Shown: positions 47,925 through 59,290 of the stretch, piece after piece
Numbering within the stretch: the stretch's first letter is position 1
Layout: each line of letters starts with the position of its first letter
Origin: Pycnopodia helianthoides
Taxonomy: Eukaryota; Echinodermata; Asteroidea; Forcipulatida; Asteriidae
NCBI GenBank assembly: GCA_032158295.1
Contig: CM063257.1
Span: 12,727,303-12,791,302, forward strand
Direction: 5' to 3'
DNA: 64,000 nt
Notes under the pieces: generated by a model
Database searches by the model: none
What the model was told of the DNA's origin: nothing
The model's input: only the letters and a program-made list of their open reading frames with translations
Program-made: the position numbers and the translations under genes

Positions 47925-48815
47925 TTGACCTCGTTCTCTGCCGACTGGTTAGCTCCACGGTGACACGGTAAGACGATGACAATCTACTACTTCAATCAAC
48001 AAGCTATATTATGCGAACAGGCTGTTTTCTTCACTGGTAGTGTTCCGTGGCGGATATCATGAGCTCCTCCTCGACAACCAGCGAGAGTTCAATCTCCTTC
48101 AGAAGTGAAAGGGAAGACCTTATAGTCTAACTAGGACGGTGTCATCTGAGGGGGTACGGGGGAAGTTGTCAATGACTATCGGCACAACGCGACCCAAGAA
48201 GAAAAACACTGCAGCTCCTCCGAGACGCATGCCCTTCCGCAATATAATGTTCACCCCTTACCATCGATCACCCCTCTCCCGATAATCGATCGGTCAGATG
48301 ACTTGGGTATCTGGCATTGTGGAAAACAAAATCGCATTTTTATTTATTTTTTTTATTTTTTTCGCACGCCCGCTAGTTCAGGGGCTTAAAATTTCAATAG
48401 GCATTCAGCCACTATTACACTGGTCTACATTTGCAAGAAAAATACACCCGCCTGTCACGGCTAGTATTAAGATCCATACGTTACGTGATGTTTTGTGTGG
48501 CATGCCCACTAAAAAATAAACGGTGTAATGAAGACATTGATATTTCAGTTGTTTGAAACAGTACCTGTCATAATGAAGTGGACAATGTGCGAGACGCACA
48601 CGCGTTTATTGATCGTGCATGTTTTGATTGACTCTCAGCCCGTCACATTATCTCAACATGGAGACGAGTGCCTCTCTTCAAGTTCACCCCTGAAATGGTG
48701 ATCTGGTGTCTAGAATTACTCCTAGCACGCGCAGCCAATTCAAGGGAATTGTTTCCCTCGCTCTTTATGTCTCGAACTTAGAATGAGACGCTTACTTTTT
48801 TTTTCCCCAGAGTTG
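47925..48815. other. Non-coding stretch, no gene recognised
   Basis: Moderately GC-rich sequence downstream of the LINE relic that could be its 3' UTR. No coding frame. Confidence 0.35.
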
Positions 48816-48984
48816 TTGACTCGATTCATGCGATTTGTAATTTTGACTTGGCGTGTAACTTTCAGCATTGACTTGTGACAATACTTTGGACTTGCAAATA
48901 AATTACTCGTTACCAATGCAAGTCAACGGAAGTGTATGAAGAACATGGTTTAAAAAAAAAAAAAAAAAAAAAAAAAACTATTTG

Positions 48985-49262
48985 GCCCGGGTGGATTGCT
49001 ATTTCCCCCAAGGCGGTTTACTATTTCGCCCCGGTGGATTACTATTTCCCCAAGGCGGTTTACTATTTCGCCCGGGTGGATACTATTTCCCCAAGGCGGT
49101 TTACTATTTCGCCCCGGGTGGATTACTATTTCCCCCAAGGCGGTTTACTATTTCGCCCGGTGGATTACTATTTCCCCCAAGGCGGTTTACTATTTCGCCC
49201 CGGGTGGATTACTATTTCCCCCAAGGCGGTTTACTATTTCGCCCCGGGTGGATTACTATTTC
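48985..49262 (+). repeat. Left subterminal tandem repeat, about 45-base unit
   Basis: Six or so units of GGTGGATTACTATTTCCCCC then AAGGCGGTTTACTATTTCGC then CCCGG, with one-base slips that shift frame. The three overlapping open frames are a consequence and not genes. Confidence 0.95.
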
Positions 49263-50849
49263 GAGGGCCATATATAGTCAATTATATTAATTTTTGTTAT
49301 CTTTTTATTACAAACTCTATTGTTTAGATGGCAAAGGGTCATGTGTGTGTGTGTGTGGGGGGGGGGGGGTACATCAGGGGTCGTGGGACTTACGGCGTGG
49401 GGTCCAGTGGCCCGCTGAAGGGCACCTGGTGGGGTCCTGGGGCGAAGCCCTCGGCGGGTGTACAAGGGGCGGAGCCCCCTGAAGTTGTTTGGTTTTAGCA
49501 TGTCTGAATAGCCTTGAAAAGCTCTCCTTGCTAAAAAAAAAAAAAAAAAATGTTTACATAGCATTGTTATAAAACTTCCTAATAAAAACCAAACATATAT
49601 GATATATTAATCTTATGCGGGGGGCATTCCTAATTTTTTTCAAATGTTGACCAACATAGGCCTATCTATTGGCTGTGACGTGACCTCAATGTTCCATTGG
49701 TTTATATACGTATGCCTAGAAGTGTCTACATGACCAAGTTTGATCCTTTTCGGCTGGACAAGGATGCATATTAAGTTAACTGCATGCAGTAACACCGATT
49801 ACAGAGATCCTCTTTATGACTGGAGAGGGTGCTGGTCCAAGTACGCCTAACATGTAACCGTGTGCCACACCTTGCGCTGTGTATTGTTGGACATTTTATG
49901 AGACCAACCAGCAAGCGAAGCGCAAAGCCTTACGGCGTATGGTCCGGGCCCGCTTTAGGACCCCGGGGTTGTTTTTACATTGGGTGCTCTCTGGTGCAAT
50001 CTAAGACACTTCAGAGGCGTTTAACACATTATTTTTTACCCTGGTTTATAAAAACTATGCTTTATTTGCCTGTTAGCAATGTGATTGGTTTGCTTTAAAA
50101 AAAAAATTAGTCGGCTAACATAATAGGGGGAGCACACAAGCTTGCCATTTATGTAGAAACAGCAGAAGCGATGGTTAATCGCCCTTAGCCATCACATTAT
50201 AGTGCCCTATATGAGTTTTTTTTAAATGGGGGGGGGGGGGGCGACATGTTATATAGTGTCCCTCACCCTTCAAAAAGTTGGGGGGGGACGTTTCCCCGTA
50301 TGCCCCCCCCCCCCCAGGACTGACGCCCATGCAAAGAGTAACCGCCAAGATGGCCAAGGGACAGCCGATATTGCTGTAGTGTGAAGCAGACACTACGTCG
50401 AGAGGCGAGACAGTTATGTGAACTGTTGTGAAAACAAGGAGAGTACGGAAGGCCACATAGTTGGCCAAGAGCATCAATTGATGCAACAGAACAGAGATAT
50501 ATTAATCACTATATAAAGCTGAATGTGTTGTTGTACACCGGGATTTGGCAAAGCCGGTGAATCATTTAATAAAGAAGTGAAGTCGCGAGTGAATATAAAA
50601 AAGGTAATTTTGGATTATAATTTGGAATTGAATATTGATGAATTGCGGTAGAATTTCGAATTGGATTCATAAGTGATTAGGAGTAGAATTTAGAACTGAC
50701 TTCATAAGTGCTCTGGAGTAGAATATTGATTGAATTAGTGAACAATTGTAATACAAAATGTAAATAGTAATAACTATAAATAAGGAATCAAAAGTGTTTT
50801 ATTTTGGTAATTTTGAGTATATATCACCAGTTGAAATTATAGAATGTGC

Positions 50850-50975
50850 GAAATGGTAATCCGCTCGGGCGAAATAGTAATCCGCCGGGCGAAATAGTAA
50901 TCCGCCGGGCGAAATAGTAATCCGCCGGGCGAAATAGTAATCCGCCGGGCGAAATAGTAATCCGCCCGGGCGGAA
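50850..50975 (-). repeat. Right subterminal tandem repeat, 20-base unit
   Basis: Minus-strand unit CGGATTACTATTTCGCCCGG, about six times, nearly identical. It is the half-unit of the left array. Confidence 0.95.
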
Positions 50976-51131
50976 CAGCGTTTTTGTTTTACCACGTCCT
51001 ATATACACTTCCGTGCAGGTCAGAAGCTACTCAGGCGACTCCATAAACTATAAACATTTACGCATTGCGTCATCACATTTCGTTTGGCTCGCGGCTTCGA
51101 CCTCCGACTTCGAGTCTGGTCTGCCCTTTTG

Positions 51132-51194
51132 CTCGTGCCCAGCGTCTTGATGTGCGTAGCTGCGATCGATAAGGCAAGAGCGCTGGGCACGAGC
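51132..51194. repeat. Hairpin GCTCGTGCCCAGCG / CGCTGGGCACGAGC
   Basis: Fourteen-base exact inverted arms with a loop of about 34 bases, next to the right end of the 2.1 kb element. Confidence 0.8.
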
Positions 51195-51235
51195 GAAGTC
51201 TGCCCTGACCGGGATGCCTTGTGTTCGGACGAAGA

Positions 51236-51345
51236 TCTTGTGACTTGACTTGACTTGTGACCAAAACGACTTGACCTGTGACTGGACCATATGACTTGTG
51301 ACTTGACTTGGACTTGCACAATAATGACATGTAACTTGACTTGTT
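51236..51345. repeat. GACTTG-rich imperfect repeat
   Basis: Many ACTTGTGACTTGACTTG units. A sparser version (GACTTGGCGTGTAAC, GACTTGTGACAAT, GGACTTGC) is at 48818-48900, on the other side of the 2.1 kb element. Confidence 0.65.
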
Positions 51346-51494
51346 AATATCGAATGAAATGAGCTGTACTAACAAAACAAATTTACTTCTATCACGAACC
51401 AATATATGTAATTAAAGAACTCCCAAACTGCTATTTGTCTTACCTCCCAAAGTTGTCGACTAATGCACGGTTTTGGGATATCACGATGTCCCGT

Positions 51495-52135
51495 TCAGGC
51501 TGCGAATCTGTTTACTATAGTGACACTGCAATCGGCATAATCGGGAGAGTGACACTCTTTGTGTCCTGCCACATAATGCACAGTTGGCCTGCTTTCTGAT
51601 AACATTGGGGATCTGATCCGCATTTCATGGGGAACGTCTTGGGGTTTGCAACATCGGGTATCCCTAGGGTGGTATAGTGCACAGTTCCACAAGCTCCGAA
51701 TCCTAGCTCAGACAACTTGGGGACCAGAGCCGAGCTAGTGTATCAATCATGTAAATGCAAAGTCCTTCATGTTCGACTGACGACTACCCTGCAAAAGGTT
51801 CAAGACTACTTTGCCTGGAGCCCCACAATCGGATGGGTGGTGTGTAACTTACGGATGACTGACTTTATAGTAAACTGGGCGGCGAGCATGTGAACAAGTC
51901 CCTTCCCTGTCTTCCGACACATAATGGTGAATCATCGTCAGAGGGCATGTCGGACCCGCTATCGGCAAAGATTTCGTCAAAAATTTAAAATGTTGATCGG
52001 CCATGTCGGAATCCATGGATGAAGATGTCGTTCGTGTGGATGCTTGCGAAAGACGCGGGCTTAAACTTGTCGTGACGCAGGCAGCGAGCAACCAATGGTA
52101 AATCACTGCCCTAATGAGGGCGCAGTTTACATTTG
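51495..52135 (-). other. Two coding-like minus-strand frames, unrecognised
   Basis: Minus frames at about 51715-51515 (GACGTVHYTTLGIPDVANP and more, with four Cys) and 52154-51849 (MDSDMADQHFKFL, IHHYVSEDREGTCSHA) have unbiased composition. The second ends in a consensus donor, CATCC|GTAAGT, at about 51853. Neither has a clear initiator or acceptor, and I know no family. They may be exons of an unknown gene, part of the adjacent transposon, or chance. Confidence 0.2.
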
Positions 52136-52139
52136 GGAA

Positions 52140-52235
52140 AATAGCAGAATGCACTACCTTCCCAACGTGTTACAAAGCAATTATAGATAAATGCCTCGCT
52201 CAAGGGCACAAGTGTCATGACCGGGATTAGAACCG
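52140..52235 (-). mobile_element. SINE family B fragment
   Basis: Minus strand GGTTCTAATCCCGGTCATGA then CACTTGTGCCCTTGAGCGAG and TATAATTGCTTTG. The tRNA 5' half is not preserved. Confidence 0.6.
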
Positions 52236-52239
52236 TATG

Positions 52240-52560
52240 TTTAGATTATTATTAGAATTACTATTGTTTCATTTGTTCAACTTCTTAGCTGATGGAACTA
52301 TCAACTGTTTAGATGTTACTTATTTTTGTATAGACATATTTATTTACTTGTATTTATCGCAATTTTATGTTATTTATTTGTATTTGTTTATTTATTCACT
52401 TAGTCTTTATACATTAAAATATTTTGTATTTTTTTATGTATTTATTTATTTATTTAATAACTTATGTATTATTTATGATTTTTTAAATTCATTGATGTAT
52501 TTTCTATTTATGTATGTTTTTTTATTGCATTGAATTTATACAACTATTTTATTCAATATG
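52240..52560. repeat. AT-rich TTTAT/TTATTTGTA-type region
   Basis: Low-complexity T-rich sequence. The 98-codon Phe/Tyr/Leu-rich frame is judged an artefact. Confidence 0.7.
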
Positions 52561-54080
52561 CTGATCAAATGAACACAGAGAAGTACGATACACTCAGCAA
52601 ATCAATGTGAAGTTGATTGATATTTAAATGAGTGAAGTAAAATAGCAATGCAAATTACATTTTAAATATATTACTAACGGAAATAATAAAACGTAACTTA
52701 AAGCACATTAATTAAAACGATTAAATGTTTATCCCCTGCCCGGGACGAACAGGTTCAATTGTAATCATAATGGAATAAAGTTGACTTTTCTCGTGCAACT
52801 ATTCATATGAAATGCCCCTGTGGAGTGTTCAAATATTCAGCTCTATAAATATTTTAATTTAATTGACAGACTAAAAACTATGTTGTATTTCATAAGTGAT
52901 TAGCAGTTGAATTTGAAGGGGTAGTTTCTAAGTTGATCCGTTGAACCGATGTAACATGCAATAGAATAGGACTGTTTAGAAGGATCGGGTTATGCAGAGT
53001 TGTGCACTAATTCGTGATTTGCCGAGACAACTACAGTTACATTCCTTTCCCCAGGTTACCGTCATAGTTCAAATTATTTTCATATAATATAAAATATATA
53101 TATATATATATATATATGTATTTATTTAATTATTTTGTTGTTGTTGTTTTGTTGTCAATATTATTATCAGTTATTTTTGTTATGCAGAAAACCATTGCGG
53201 ATTTCAGGCAACAACCAAAAGTAAAGGTGGAAAAAGATTAACCACGGAATGAAGAAAAATTAAACTAACTAAACTCGGGCACTTATCATTGATCGAGGAG
53301 TGGGTCCAGGTGTTTAGGAAGCCCCCCCCCCCCCACCCCTGTTCATTTTTGCATGGGATTTGGGAAACGATGTTTTTAGAGGTAATACCAGCAAACACAA
53401 TTTTGAAGTGTTTTATTGCGTGCGACCTCCCGTTACTCGGACAAACATTGTTTGTGTGCATTGAAGAAAGACATAAAGCCCTCACCCTCCTGCCAGGGCA
53501 CAACGACAACTTAAATGCTAATTTTTGTTTTTGTTTTAAATGGGAAACCAGTTTTATAAAAAGTTTACGAAACTAGGATAAAACAAGCCTTTTTCATTGG
53601 AATAGATTGCAGAATACACTGATTATTCGTAATAACAAGGACTTATTTTAAACACAGTTTCATGTGATTTAAAGGCTATCAAAAAAGAAGAAGTTGTCAA
53701 CCGAAAGTGATGGGGGGGGGGGGGACCACACACACACACAAATCATAAATAAAACAGAGCCGAATGAGAGCGGTATGCCGCTGCGCCCCTCGCAGGACCA
53801 CGATAAATAAGCCCCCATATCAACCAATGTTGAAAATGAATAAATCTTCAAAAATACTCAAACAATATTTAAAGGTCTGTCAGCCTTTTGAAAATAATAG
53901 AATAAATTTACTGATAACTAAACTTATTTTCTAATTGTGTAGTAGGTTAGCCGTTTAGCTTTTGAGCTAGGCTCATCCAAAATAGAAATCACCCCCGATC
54001 GACTGGCCAGACTCTTGAAAAAATTACCTACACCTTTAAAACCCTGCGATGTCATGCCCTGTCAGATATAGACGAGTGCC
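52561..54080. other. Non-coding stretch, no gene recognised
   Basis: (TA)n at 53096-53118, C-run at 53323-53335 and G-run at 53711-53723. No supported exon. Confidence 0.45.
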
Positions 54081-54087
54081 ATGGGTT

Positions 54088-54205
54088 ACTGCAGCGTGCA
54101 GTACGTTGGGAAAACGTGTATACCCCAATTACAATGTTGATGTCATACCTTTTTTCAAAGCTGACAACCTTTCCAGACTTTTAGAGATAGTTTGGCAAAA
54201 TAATT
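54088..54205 (+). repeat. Dispersed repeat, partner of 1838-1960
   Basis: CAGCGTGCAGTACGTTGGGA then AAACGTGTA, with the same downstream order of motifs as the other copy. Confidence 0.5.
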
Positions 54206-54214
54206 ATAATAATT

Positions 54215-55710
54215 ATGTTATTATTTATTATTTTGTTTTTATTATTATGTTTTTTTCACTGTGAACCGCGATTGTTGTTGTACACTCCCTATGTGTTTTC
54301 TAACTGGGGGTTCGGAGTCCATGGGTCATACTGCCTAAACGGTCATAGGCCATGTCAATCGGGTCTGTCTGAAGATAGAACCTAAAGGGTTTCACCTGTT
54401 TTTGCAAAAAAAACCTGAACGCGTAATTTATTAAAATGTGTTTTCGGTCTACTGGCTGCAGACCGGTGGGCCATCGGAGGGTTGAGCAAAACTCGGTAAT
54501 TTTAGAGGTCTTCGGTTTCTCCAAAAGCACCAAAATAAAAATCAACAACCGGACATAATGGCTAGTTCAACAATCTATAAAAGGTATGACTTTCAAAACT
54601 TTGATTTGCAAAAAAAAGTGCGTTTACATGCTATTGATGAGGCATGAGATTTCTCTGTATTCAATGTGGAGCACCAGTAGCGAACATTGCAAATGATTCA
54701 CACGACCCTGTGAGTGTTCGAAAACAGTGTTTGATTTAAAACAAACAAACGCTCGTTTGAGGAGGGTTCAAGCAAACATCGCATTCATTTGATGGACTTA
54801 AGAGAGAAAAACAAAAACGGGATTTGTGTTTTAATCAACTGAGACATCTTACTTACAATCAAAATACTCAACGATGAGAGTATTCGCGACCCACCAGAGA
54901 AAAACTTTCGTCTGAAGTTACTGTAGAAGTAATGAAAAAAAAAAAACAGTTCACGATCCTCTCCCCCTTATTTACTTGTTGCTTGTTTGAAACTGGACAG
55001 CAAGCCACAAAAATGATCTGTTTTTCCCCGATGGTTAGGCCCACTCTCTTAAAACGTCAGTAATGGCCAGCATCTAGGTCCCGTAGGCCTCGATACATTG
55101 CTGGGTCAGTACGACCCTGAATCTTAGTTAAAACCGACCCAACAAATTTAAAACTGACGAAAAGTCCGAGTTAAAATACCATTTGTTAACCACTTTCCTG
55201 TCCAGCCTGACCTGGGAACGGGTCAGGCCACATGGGTCTAGGAATCCCCGTCAATTCTGATCCGGGAGTTTATGGGGAGTGTGGTTATAATACGTGTATA
55301 CAAGTCCGTGTCAAAATAATGGCAAAAATCAAGATCTGAGTTTAAATATTATTCACTCACACAGGTCGAAGTGTATGCAATGTTCATTGGTTTGACAGAT
55401 ATCCACGTTGGACAAATTATGTAAAACTCTTTCCAAAACTAAATCCACATTCACAAAGGTGATTGTAATATTTACAAGTAACCATGCATAAAATTGTTGC
55501 AATAGAGATTTCTAACTCGACCAACACATTGGAATAATTTAAGACGCATACAAGTCTCTCAAATTATTAGTTTTAATTAAAATGATAACTTGTCCTCTAA
55601 GACAGCACTTTTGACGTGCAACGGAAAACACAACTTTTTAACAGTATTGCACAGTACAAAGTACTTTTGTCAAACAATCACTTATAAGAGTGCATTTAAA
55701 ATAGTTATGA
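54215..55710. other. Non-coding stretch, no gene recognised
   Basis: Includes a GACCC/GGGTC-rich part at 55080-55260 that may be a decayed element. No supported exon. Confidence 0.4.
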
Positions 55711-55716
55711 ATAACG

Positions 55717-55997
55717 TAAAGGTATTATACAGGATTGGTATGTGTGATCAACAATACATGAAATAACAAACCTGTCAAAATGTGGGCTTATTCCTTACTG
55801 TGAGTCAGGAGAAAATAGTGAAACCATGCACAATTTTCAGCATGTAAACACACTCGTTTTCCTGAATATCAATACAGAGGGAAAAATTCAGACAAAAAAA
55901 GGTTCTAGTACAAATTTCAAAATTTAAGCTTTCAGACAAACAAACAAATGATTTGTTGTCCATTGTTTGTCCTTACAACTCCTGTGTAATACCTTTA
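55717..55997 (+). mobile_element. AGGTATTATACAGGA MITE
   Basis: 281 bases, from GTAAAGGTATTATACAGGA to TCCTGTGTAATACCTTTA. Internal GAGTCAGGAGAAAATAGTGA and CAGCATGTAAACACACTCG identify the relatives at 14649-14860 and 59291-59715. Confidence 0.85.
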
Positions 55998-56181
55998 GGT
56001 GATGAATATGACTTGACTGGTAAAACAAAATGAATAACCCACGTGCAAGTGAGACAAATCAAACTAACATAAATAAAAATAGTAATAACATACACAAAAT
56101 ATACAATATAATAAATGCAGTGTGAAATTATTTATTTTTGAAATAGTGTTATACCGCGGTAAAACAAACAATCTCAACGTT

Positions 56182-56604
56182 TTAACCCTGCACCGATGCA
56201 CCTGTTTTGGGCCAACGGTGTTACGTCATCCTGTCACAAAGGTGTGGCAGGCCAATTTGATAGGTTAAGAGGTTAAGAGGGTCTGTTCTGCCTTATCTCA
56301 ATGATTTATGTCTGCTAAACCTGTCTGCTGTCGGCACAAGATCACAAGACCTTCATTCACAAAAGGTCATTGAACCTAGAGCGGTCAGACACAACATGCC
56401 TTACCACTATGCTGTGGTAGTGATCTGTGGCGCACACCCCTACTGACCAAATTGACGACCCCGCTGATTGACACCCCTCCTAAAACGTGTGTATTGGTAC
56501 ACTGCATGGTATCACGGAGTATCACGGTTGGGATCTACCATTTTGAAATTGTTATGTTTTTCTTGATATATGCCAAAGCACTGTGGTTGGGTGCCTCGCT
56601 GCCG
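56182..56604 (+). mobile_element. Interspersed repeat TTAACCCTGCA, copy B
   Basis: Same landmarks and strand as 8545-9021. It has a short duplication, GGTTAAGAGGTTAAGAGG, at 56263-56280. Confidence 0.85.
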
Positions 56605-56973
56605 AAAATCCTTCAGAGGGACACTTGGAAAACTCCCGGATCAGATTTGACGGAACCCCGTTGGGCTTGGCCCAATTGTCTTGATCAGTATGACCCGGAA
56701 TGTGTGTCAAAATTAAAACATAAATGTTTCAAACTGGCGAAAAATTCGACATAAATTCACATTTCTATTTACCAGTTTCCCATCAACCTGACCCGGAAAT
56801 GGGTCATGCCCTTGTAAACTGGAATACTGGAATAGTAAAACATGAACGGCATTGTTCCCCTTCATCGCAAGCTCATGTTATGAACGATTGAAGAAGACAT
56901 ACACTCTTGCACTTAAGCTCCCCCCTTAACATTTCAACCTAAACTCGAGATAATTATATGCACAAACTAAACA

Positions 56974-57211
56974 TGTTTAGCGTCCCTGCCTGCGTCCGTT
57001 TTAAAGGCCGCCGCCTCAATTTTTTACGATCTCCGACATTAAAAATTGATTCTAAAATACATAAACATCGGTTTTTTTTTAATGTATATACCACATAGAC
57101 AAAAAAAAATGGCATCCATCTTTAAAAATAGCCCCGGCCAGTTGTTTTGAAAATGTGTCGGGCGGCCATTTAAGAGAAAAAAAAAAAAAAAAAAAAAAAA
57201 GACGCTAAACA
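56974..57211 (+). mobile_element. TGTTTAGCGTC MITE, intact ends
   Basis: TGTTTAGCGTCCCTGCC to GACGCTAAACA, 238 bases. Internal GGCCGCCGCC, CCCCGGCCAGTTGTTTTGAA and GTCGGGCGGCCATTT. Non-coding. Confidence 0.88.
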
Positions 57212-57214
57212 ATT

Positions 57215-57680
57215 TTTTTTTAACTAACAACCTGTATCCTGCAGAAGAGAATATCCGTAGTTGCAACAGATAAAGATAATGGATGTTGTTTCCAAAGCCA
57301 CGACAAAGCAACAGCCTGATTTGTTTATTTTATTTAATTTTTTTCACACAGTACACAAAAGCATACAGGCGCTGAGGCATGCCAATTGTATTTTTTTTTT
57401 TTTTTCAGGGTTAATGAGCAGCAACGTTTTCTGTACAATTTTAGCTCATTTGAATTCATTAATTAGCGTTAGCAAACTTTGAATTACCATATCTCAATGC
57501 AGGCTTGTGAGCGTATCCTTACATAGAGAATATATTGTGAAAATATACAATAATATTATAAGTGCCTTCTTCTACAATGTAGTTTCCACCGATGAATATC
57601 ACTCGTAAAACAACAATTAATGTTTTTGACTTGGATTTAGGGACTTCATTGTGGCAGCAAAGATACAATATAAGTTTACA
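57215..57680. other. Downstream region of the receptor gene, no other gene recognised
   Basis: AT-rich. Opposite-strand open frames are short and without domains. Confidence 0.4.
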
Positions 57681-57689
57681 CAGATAACT

Positions 57690-57695
57690 TTTATT
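57690..57695 (-). promoter_or_regulatory. Candidate polyadenylation signal for the receptor gene
   Basis: AATAAA on the minus strand, about 330 bases past the receptor stop codon. The position suits a short 3' UTR, but the region is AT-rich and the hexamer could be chance. Confidence 0.35.
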
Positions 57696-58022
57696 CTAAA
57701 CATGTGCACATTTCCAAGAACAATTAATTTCCACGGTAAGTCTGATGCCACCTAATATATTGAAACAAAAAAGGTTTCACAATGAAACGTGTTGTTCGCT
57801 ACACTGTATGTTTGTATGATTTGAGTTCTTTTCCTTATTAATAACAAACCAGTTGGAGAACAAAGATAAGTCCTCGATTTACAGGATTCGCAAACATGCG
57901 TGCATTATTATGAGGATGGACCACGCAAAACAATAAATTTGACAACAACAATTATCATTAGTTATTTTGCTAATTAGTGATGTTGTGGATCAGCTACAAC
58001 ATGGCTGCCAATGTTGATGGTT

Positions 58023-59238
58023 TTACATATGAATGGACGGGACGGATTTATCATGCTTGAATTTGCTCTCTGATATACTGGAGTTTAACGTGTCAAGAGA
58101 CCTCATATTGGAGGAGCGTGTGTGGGCAGACATCTTCTGGCTTCGTGAGCGTTGTTCTGTAATGGACGTATAGAGGGTGTAGAGGTAGGGGTTCAGTGAC
58201 GAGTTGATGGGGAGAATAAAGACCACGATCCAGGCGTACATGTCCGGACCGATCACTACGGTCCCGGTCTGCGACAGAATCCCCATGACGATGACCGGCA
58301 TCCAGCAGGCGAAGTCAGTGCCGACGATGACCGCCATCTTGATCGCCAATTTGATTTCCCGCTCACGGTGTGCGGCAACGCGGACCTTGTCCGCCGTGCG
58401 CTTGACCCTGATGAAGATGCCGACGTAGCAGAGGAACACCACCAGGAAACAGACGAGGTTGACCCCGAGAAAGAGGATGATCGAGAAGATCCAGGCTGGC
58501 TTCTGTCCCGTTCCCACGGGGATCGACACCGTCTGGCTTCCGAGTGGGTTGTCGATAGCGCCCTCTTTGAGCTTGAAATCAGTTGGCTTGGTGATGAGCG
58601 GTAGGCCAATACACACGTCGGATAAACCGTAAATATCAGAGTCAGAACCACCACTAATAAAGACCGTGGGTCCAATACTAAGCGCGAGCGATATTGCCCA
58701 GATGAACAGTACAATAACGACTGTCGACCGCCTCCGGAGCTTCCACTTACTGAACGGATATACTATACTGGTGAAGCAATCCACACTTATCAGTGTGACA
58801 ATGAAGACCGACGCCTCGCTCGACATGACCGACAGCACGCCGGCTATTTGGCAGACCACGGTTGAGCGCCACTGCTTGGCGATCTGCGAGTACCTCTCCC
58901 CGTAATACAGATCCGCCCCGGCAATGATCAGCATGTATACCCCCATCATAAGGTCAGACACGGCAAGACCGAGCACCATGATGGAACGGCTGACCCGGGA
59001 CGGGTGGTTGTGACCTTTTCTATCGCTCGACTCCTTCAACCTCTGAACTATGACCACTGCGTTGCCGATGAGGGCACTCAATCCCAGAACCCACATAGAC
59101 ACGCGTAGTAGCGTGTTCTGCATCAGACTGCCGCAGAGGTTCAAGGGAGGCTGCAACTCGGTCGTCTCGCAAGAAGATTCCTTAAAGTTCGTTAAATCTT
59201 TAACGAATTCACAGCATAGTCGGTAGTCATCAACATAT
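58023..59238 (-). CDS. Final exon of an LRR-containing GPCR (relaxin-receptor / GRL101-like, type-C LGR)
   Basis: This exon encodes the hinge, seven-helix bundle and tail of a plasma-membrane G-protein-coupled receptor. The acceptor CAG is at 59239-59241 and the stop TAA at 58023-58025. The open frame continues upstream into the intron, so I place the exon start at 59238, where one base completes a split codon. Numbering from the upstream end of the open frame (59255), I see a hinge cysteine pair YRLCCEF (11-17), TM1 about 50-71 with GN (64-65), TM2 about 92-114 with SDLMMG (100-105), TM3 about 133-157 with Cys135, TM4 about 179-200 with Trp186, loop-2 Cys215, TM5 about 253-283, TM6 about 303-327 with CWMP (317-320), and TM7 about 340-362 with NPYLY (355-359). 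The tail is about 48 residues and Ser/Thr-rich. Similarity to relaxin receptors is clearest from TM2 to TM3 (SEASV, SIVYPF), and TM6 resembles snail GRL101. The DRY position reads Asp-Cys-Phe. The ligand is unknown; a relaxin-like peptide is the natural guess. It could equally be one of the GRL101-like orphan receptors. Confidence 0.93.
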
Positions 59239-59290
59239 CTGCGATACCAAATCAAAAATCAAAACTCACATCAAATTAACTAATATGAAA

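Larger units (their letters stand above)
48926..51014. mobile_element. 2.1 kb element with inverted ends and subterminal tandem repeats
   Basis: The left end ACGGAAGTGTATGAAGAACA then TGG and the inverse right end (ACGGAAGTGTATATAGGACG then TGG read on the minus strand) mark the limits. Just inside each end lies a run of GGTGGATTACTATTTCGCCC-type units, in opposite orientation. The middle (49300-50800) is patchy, with runs of A and G and CG-rich blocks. It has no transposase or RT, so it appears non-autonomous or gutted. Confidence 0.7.

Noticed and set aside
48932..49327. Three overlapping frames with YYFPQGGLLFRP-type repeats
   Set aside because: The same DNA tandem repeat read in three frames, with one-base slips between them.
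52237..52533. 98-codon Phe/Tyr/Leu-rich frame as a membrane protein
   Set aside because: It follows low-complexity TTTAT sequence.
58256..58905. Other open frames on both strands within the receptor exon
   Set aside because: Shadow frames of a GC-richer real coding exon. Only the 59238-58023 frame has the seven-helix pattern.
59239..59255. Receptor open frame extended to 59255 as the true start
   Set aside because: The first six codons lie in the intron before the CAG acceptor at 59239-59241 and the apparent start is TTG. The phase-2 join to the LRR exon is far more convincing.
59240..59270. A donor GTGAGT at about 59263-59268 (minus) closing a small exon before the last exon
   Set aside because: The implied intron would be about 25 bases. 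The 60951-61034 exon already joins correctly.
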